In this document: piece by piece, positions 63,739 through 64,000 of the stretch
Numbering within the stretch: position 1 is the stretch's first letter
Layout: the number at the start of each line of letters is the position of its first letter
NCBI GenBank assembly: GCA_041940305.1
Contig: JBGTSJ010000002.1
Location: 434,001-498,000, forward strand
Source: JBGTSJ01 sp041940305
GTDB taxonomy: Bacteria > Planctomycetota > Planctomycetia > Planctomycetales > Planctomycetaceae
Length of the DNA: 64,000 nucleotides
Direction: 5' to 3'
Program-made: the position numbers and the translations under genes
Notes under the pieces: model-generated
Database searches by the model: none
What the model was told of the DNA's origin: nothing
What the model saw: the letters and a program-made list of their open reading frames with translations, nothing else

Positions 63739-64000
63739 ATGGCCCACGCCTCCATCGAGCAGCCCATGAACGACGCTCCTTCGCGGCCCAAGTTCGTCCC
63801 TCCGTTCGAGCCGGTCGGACCGGTCGCAGACTGCTACTCCGCAGGCGAGCGCGAATGGATGATCGCCACCCAGCGCTGGCGAGCGCGGTTGTTCGACCGA
63901 TTGCTGAACGTCCTCACTCGACTGCGCGTCACTCCCGACGCCGTCACGCTGCTGTCGTTCCTGGCGGGAATCGCCTTCGCACCTGCGTGGTTTCTCAGCC
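63739..64000 (+). CDS. CDP-alcohol phosphatidyltransferase-like protein (runs off right edge)
   Basis: 87 residues are visible from ATG 63739 to the window edge. After a polar N-terminus, a cytoplasmic helix (EWMIATQRWRARLFDRLLNV) is followed by LRVTPDAVTLLSFLAGIAFA, matching the LTPNxVTLLS entry to the first membrane helix of CDP-alcohol phosphatidyltransferases. The catalytic DxxDGxxAR block would lie beyond the edge, so the call rests only on the entry motif. An in-frame ATG at 63766 is an alternative start. Confidence 0.6.
   Translation, partial: MAHASIEQPMNDAPSRPKFVPPFEPVGPVADCYSAGEREWMIATQRWRARLFDRLLNVLTRLRVTPDAVTLLSFLAGIAFAPAWFLS

Overview
The window is high-GC bacterial DNA that looks like a member of the Planctomycetes (Planctomycetales-type). 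The evidence is gene content. There is a Tat-exported DUF1501 protein, an exported sulfatase, DUF1080 (3-keto-disaccharide hydrolase) proteins including one fused to PA14 and five c-type haem motifs, and DUF3299 proteins. There are many lipoproteins and Tat or Sec secreted proteins, and formaldehyde-activating enzyme (Fae) with a methylene-tetrahydromethanopterin dehydrogenase. Many start sites lack a clear Shine-Dalgarno sequence, and several families of short palindromic repeats sit between and occasionally inside genes. No rRNA, tRNA, CRISPR array, prophage or insertion sequence was recognised. Names rest on motifs read by eye; no database search was possible.

Layout. 1-6.6 kb (minus strand): the 5' end of a secreted protein, an exported YtcJ-like amidohydrolase, a 3-hydroxyacyl-CoA dehydrogenase, and two ketosynthases. 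One ketosynthase keeps its Cys-His-His triad; the other has lost the Cys and one His. 6.9-11.8 kb (plus): SurE, two lipoproteins, a GH18-like protein and a thioredoxin-fold protein. 12-18.9 kb: GH17-like glucanase, CaMKII-association-like protein, DUF1501, DUF58, SDR and glycosylasparaginase. 19.1-33.7 kb: tandem secreted paralogues, a glucose/sorbosone-dehydrogenase-like protein, the multihaem DUF1080-PA14 protein and its stand-alone paralogue. It continues with a DUF3299 pair, a pair of CPxC-start secreted paralogues and a TIM-barrel sugar isomerase. 33.9-44.1 kb: a TPR-CHAT protease-like protein beside a 2204-residue thioester alpha-2-macroglobulin. 44.4-55.6 kb: a sirtuin lacking zinc cysteines, a small HExxH membrane protein, a hybrid histidine kinase, the sdhCAB operon, two tandem CPBP proteases and a small membrane protein. 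55.8-64 kb: sulfatase, mannose-6-phosphate isomerase, an alpha/beta hydrolase, fae and mtdB, a thioredoxin-trypsin fusion and the start of a CDP-alcohol phosphatidyltransferase.

The most unusual signal is a 33-nt palindromic element built from two arms around CCCGG or CCAGG. Two clear copies are intergenic (7740 and 60214). A third (23847) lies in frame inside the multihaem cytochrome gene, with compensating changes that keep the palindrome. A more diverged copy (24703) lies in the same gene in another reading frame. This resembles protein-coding palindromic elements known from Rickettsia (RPE). Other points worth attention are the ketosynthase pair, the CHAT/macroglobulin neighbourhood, the zinc-less sirtuin, and several local paralogue pairs that suggest recurrent tandem duplication.
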